A stretch of 64,000 bases of DNA from Marivirga tractuosa DSM 4126 (GTDB lineage: Bacteria > Bacteroidota > Bacteroidia > Cytophagales > Cyclobacteriaceae): the NCBI RefSeq assembly GCF_000183425.1, contig NC_014759.1:4447575-4511574 (forward strand), given 5' to 3'. The stretch's first letter is position 1. Each line of letters starts with the position of its first letter. Below, in pieces: positions 63,848-64,000 of this stretch. A program made the position numbers and the translations under genes. Below the pieces are notes generated by a model, which saw nothing but the letters and a program-made list of their open reading frames with translations, was not told where the DNA came from and did no database searches.

Positions 63848-64000
63848 TTCCAATTTTGTCGTTTCAATGCTTAAAGTTAACACTTTTCCAGCTATCCTTA
63901 AATGTTATATTTATAAAAGGTAAAAGCATGATAATACTCAGTTATTTTGATTAATTTTAAAGACTTGATTGGGAAGATGTTAAATAAATAAATGTAATTT

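Overview
The window looks like a chromosomal piece of a marine or aerobic gliding Bacteroidota of the order Cytophagales (Marivirga-like is my best guess, by inference only). The DNA is AT-rich. Promoter-like TAnnTTTG boxes sit upstream of several genes and few genes have Shine-Dalgarno sequences. There is a giant SprB-type repeat protein with a type IX secretion (type B) C-terminal domain, SusC-like carboxypeptidase-regulatory domains on TonB receptors, and the menaquinone genes menD and menB. No rRNA, tRNA, CRISPR array, prophage or transposase was found.

Layout. 1-8.9 kb, minus strand: the start of parA, then gpsA, a PlsB-like glycerol-3-phosphate acyltransferase, a cystathionine gamma-synthase/lyase, an MscS channel and a large anchored periplasmic protein. 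9.0-14.9 kb: a glycerol utilisation locus. glpR diverges from glpD, followed by glpK, glpF and a monoacylglycerol-lipase-like hydrolase, with repeated operator-like sites in the glpR/glpD gap. 15-18 kb: ferritin and aconitase on the minus strand. 18.4-26 kb: a small secreted protein and the 2421-residue repeat protein, which carries a perfect 269-bp internal duplication of unusual base composition. 26.1-30.5 kb: a membrane protein/Xre regulator pair behind a palindrome, a barrel-like protein with a basic tail, and a four-gene membrane cassette (membrane protein, winged-helix regulator, CreD, DoxX-like) with the same palindrome before its first and third genes.

30.7-34.1 kb, minus strand: DUF3108 protein, menD and menB. 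34.2-35.5 kb: a small DUF4160/DUF2442 pair and a hypothetical protein. 35.6-42.1 kb: a PepSY membrane protein, a TonB-dependent siderophore-type receptor broken by one apparent extra base, a small Cys-rich secreted protein and a second TonB receptor. 42.1-47.7 kb: a BNR/sortilin-like propeller protein, a LolA-like protein and an AGCS amino-acid symporter. 47.7-57.5 kb: a surface glycan locus with a sugar-nucleotide epimerase, a fused CMP-nonulosonate cytidylyltransferase/PseG-like protein, a NeuB-type synthase and, converging on them, a polysaccharide pyruvyl transferase, a candidate nonulosonate transferase (DUF115/GT42-like), a GT2 glycosyltransferase and a YfhO-type membrane protein. 57.6-63.9 kb: a lipoprotein, a sorbosone-dehydrogenase-like lipoprotein, and both subunits of methylmalonyl-CoA mutase.

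How the parts fit. Glycerol freed by a lipase would enter through GlpF, be phosphorylated by GlpK and oxidised by GlpD into the menaquinone pool, while GpsA and the PlsB-like enzyme run the same metabolite towards phospholipid. The most promising leads for something undescribed are the palindrome-controlled CreD cassette, the duplicated GC-richer module in the giant adhesin, and the nonulosonate locus with its fused enzyme and candidate transferase. All functional statements come from reading motifs by eye; no database search was run.
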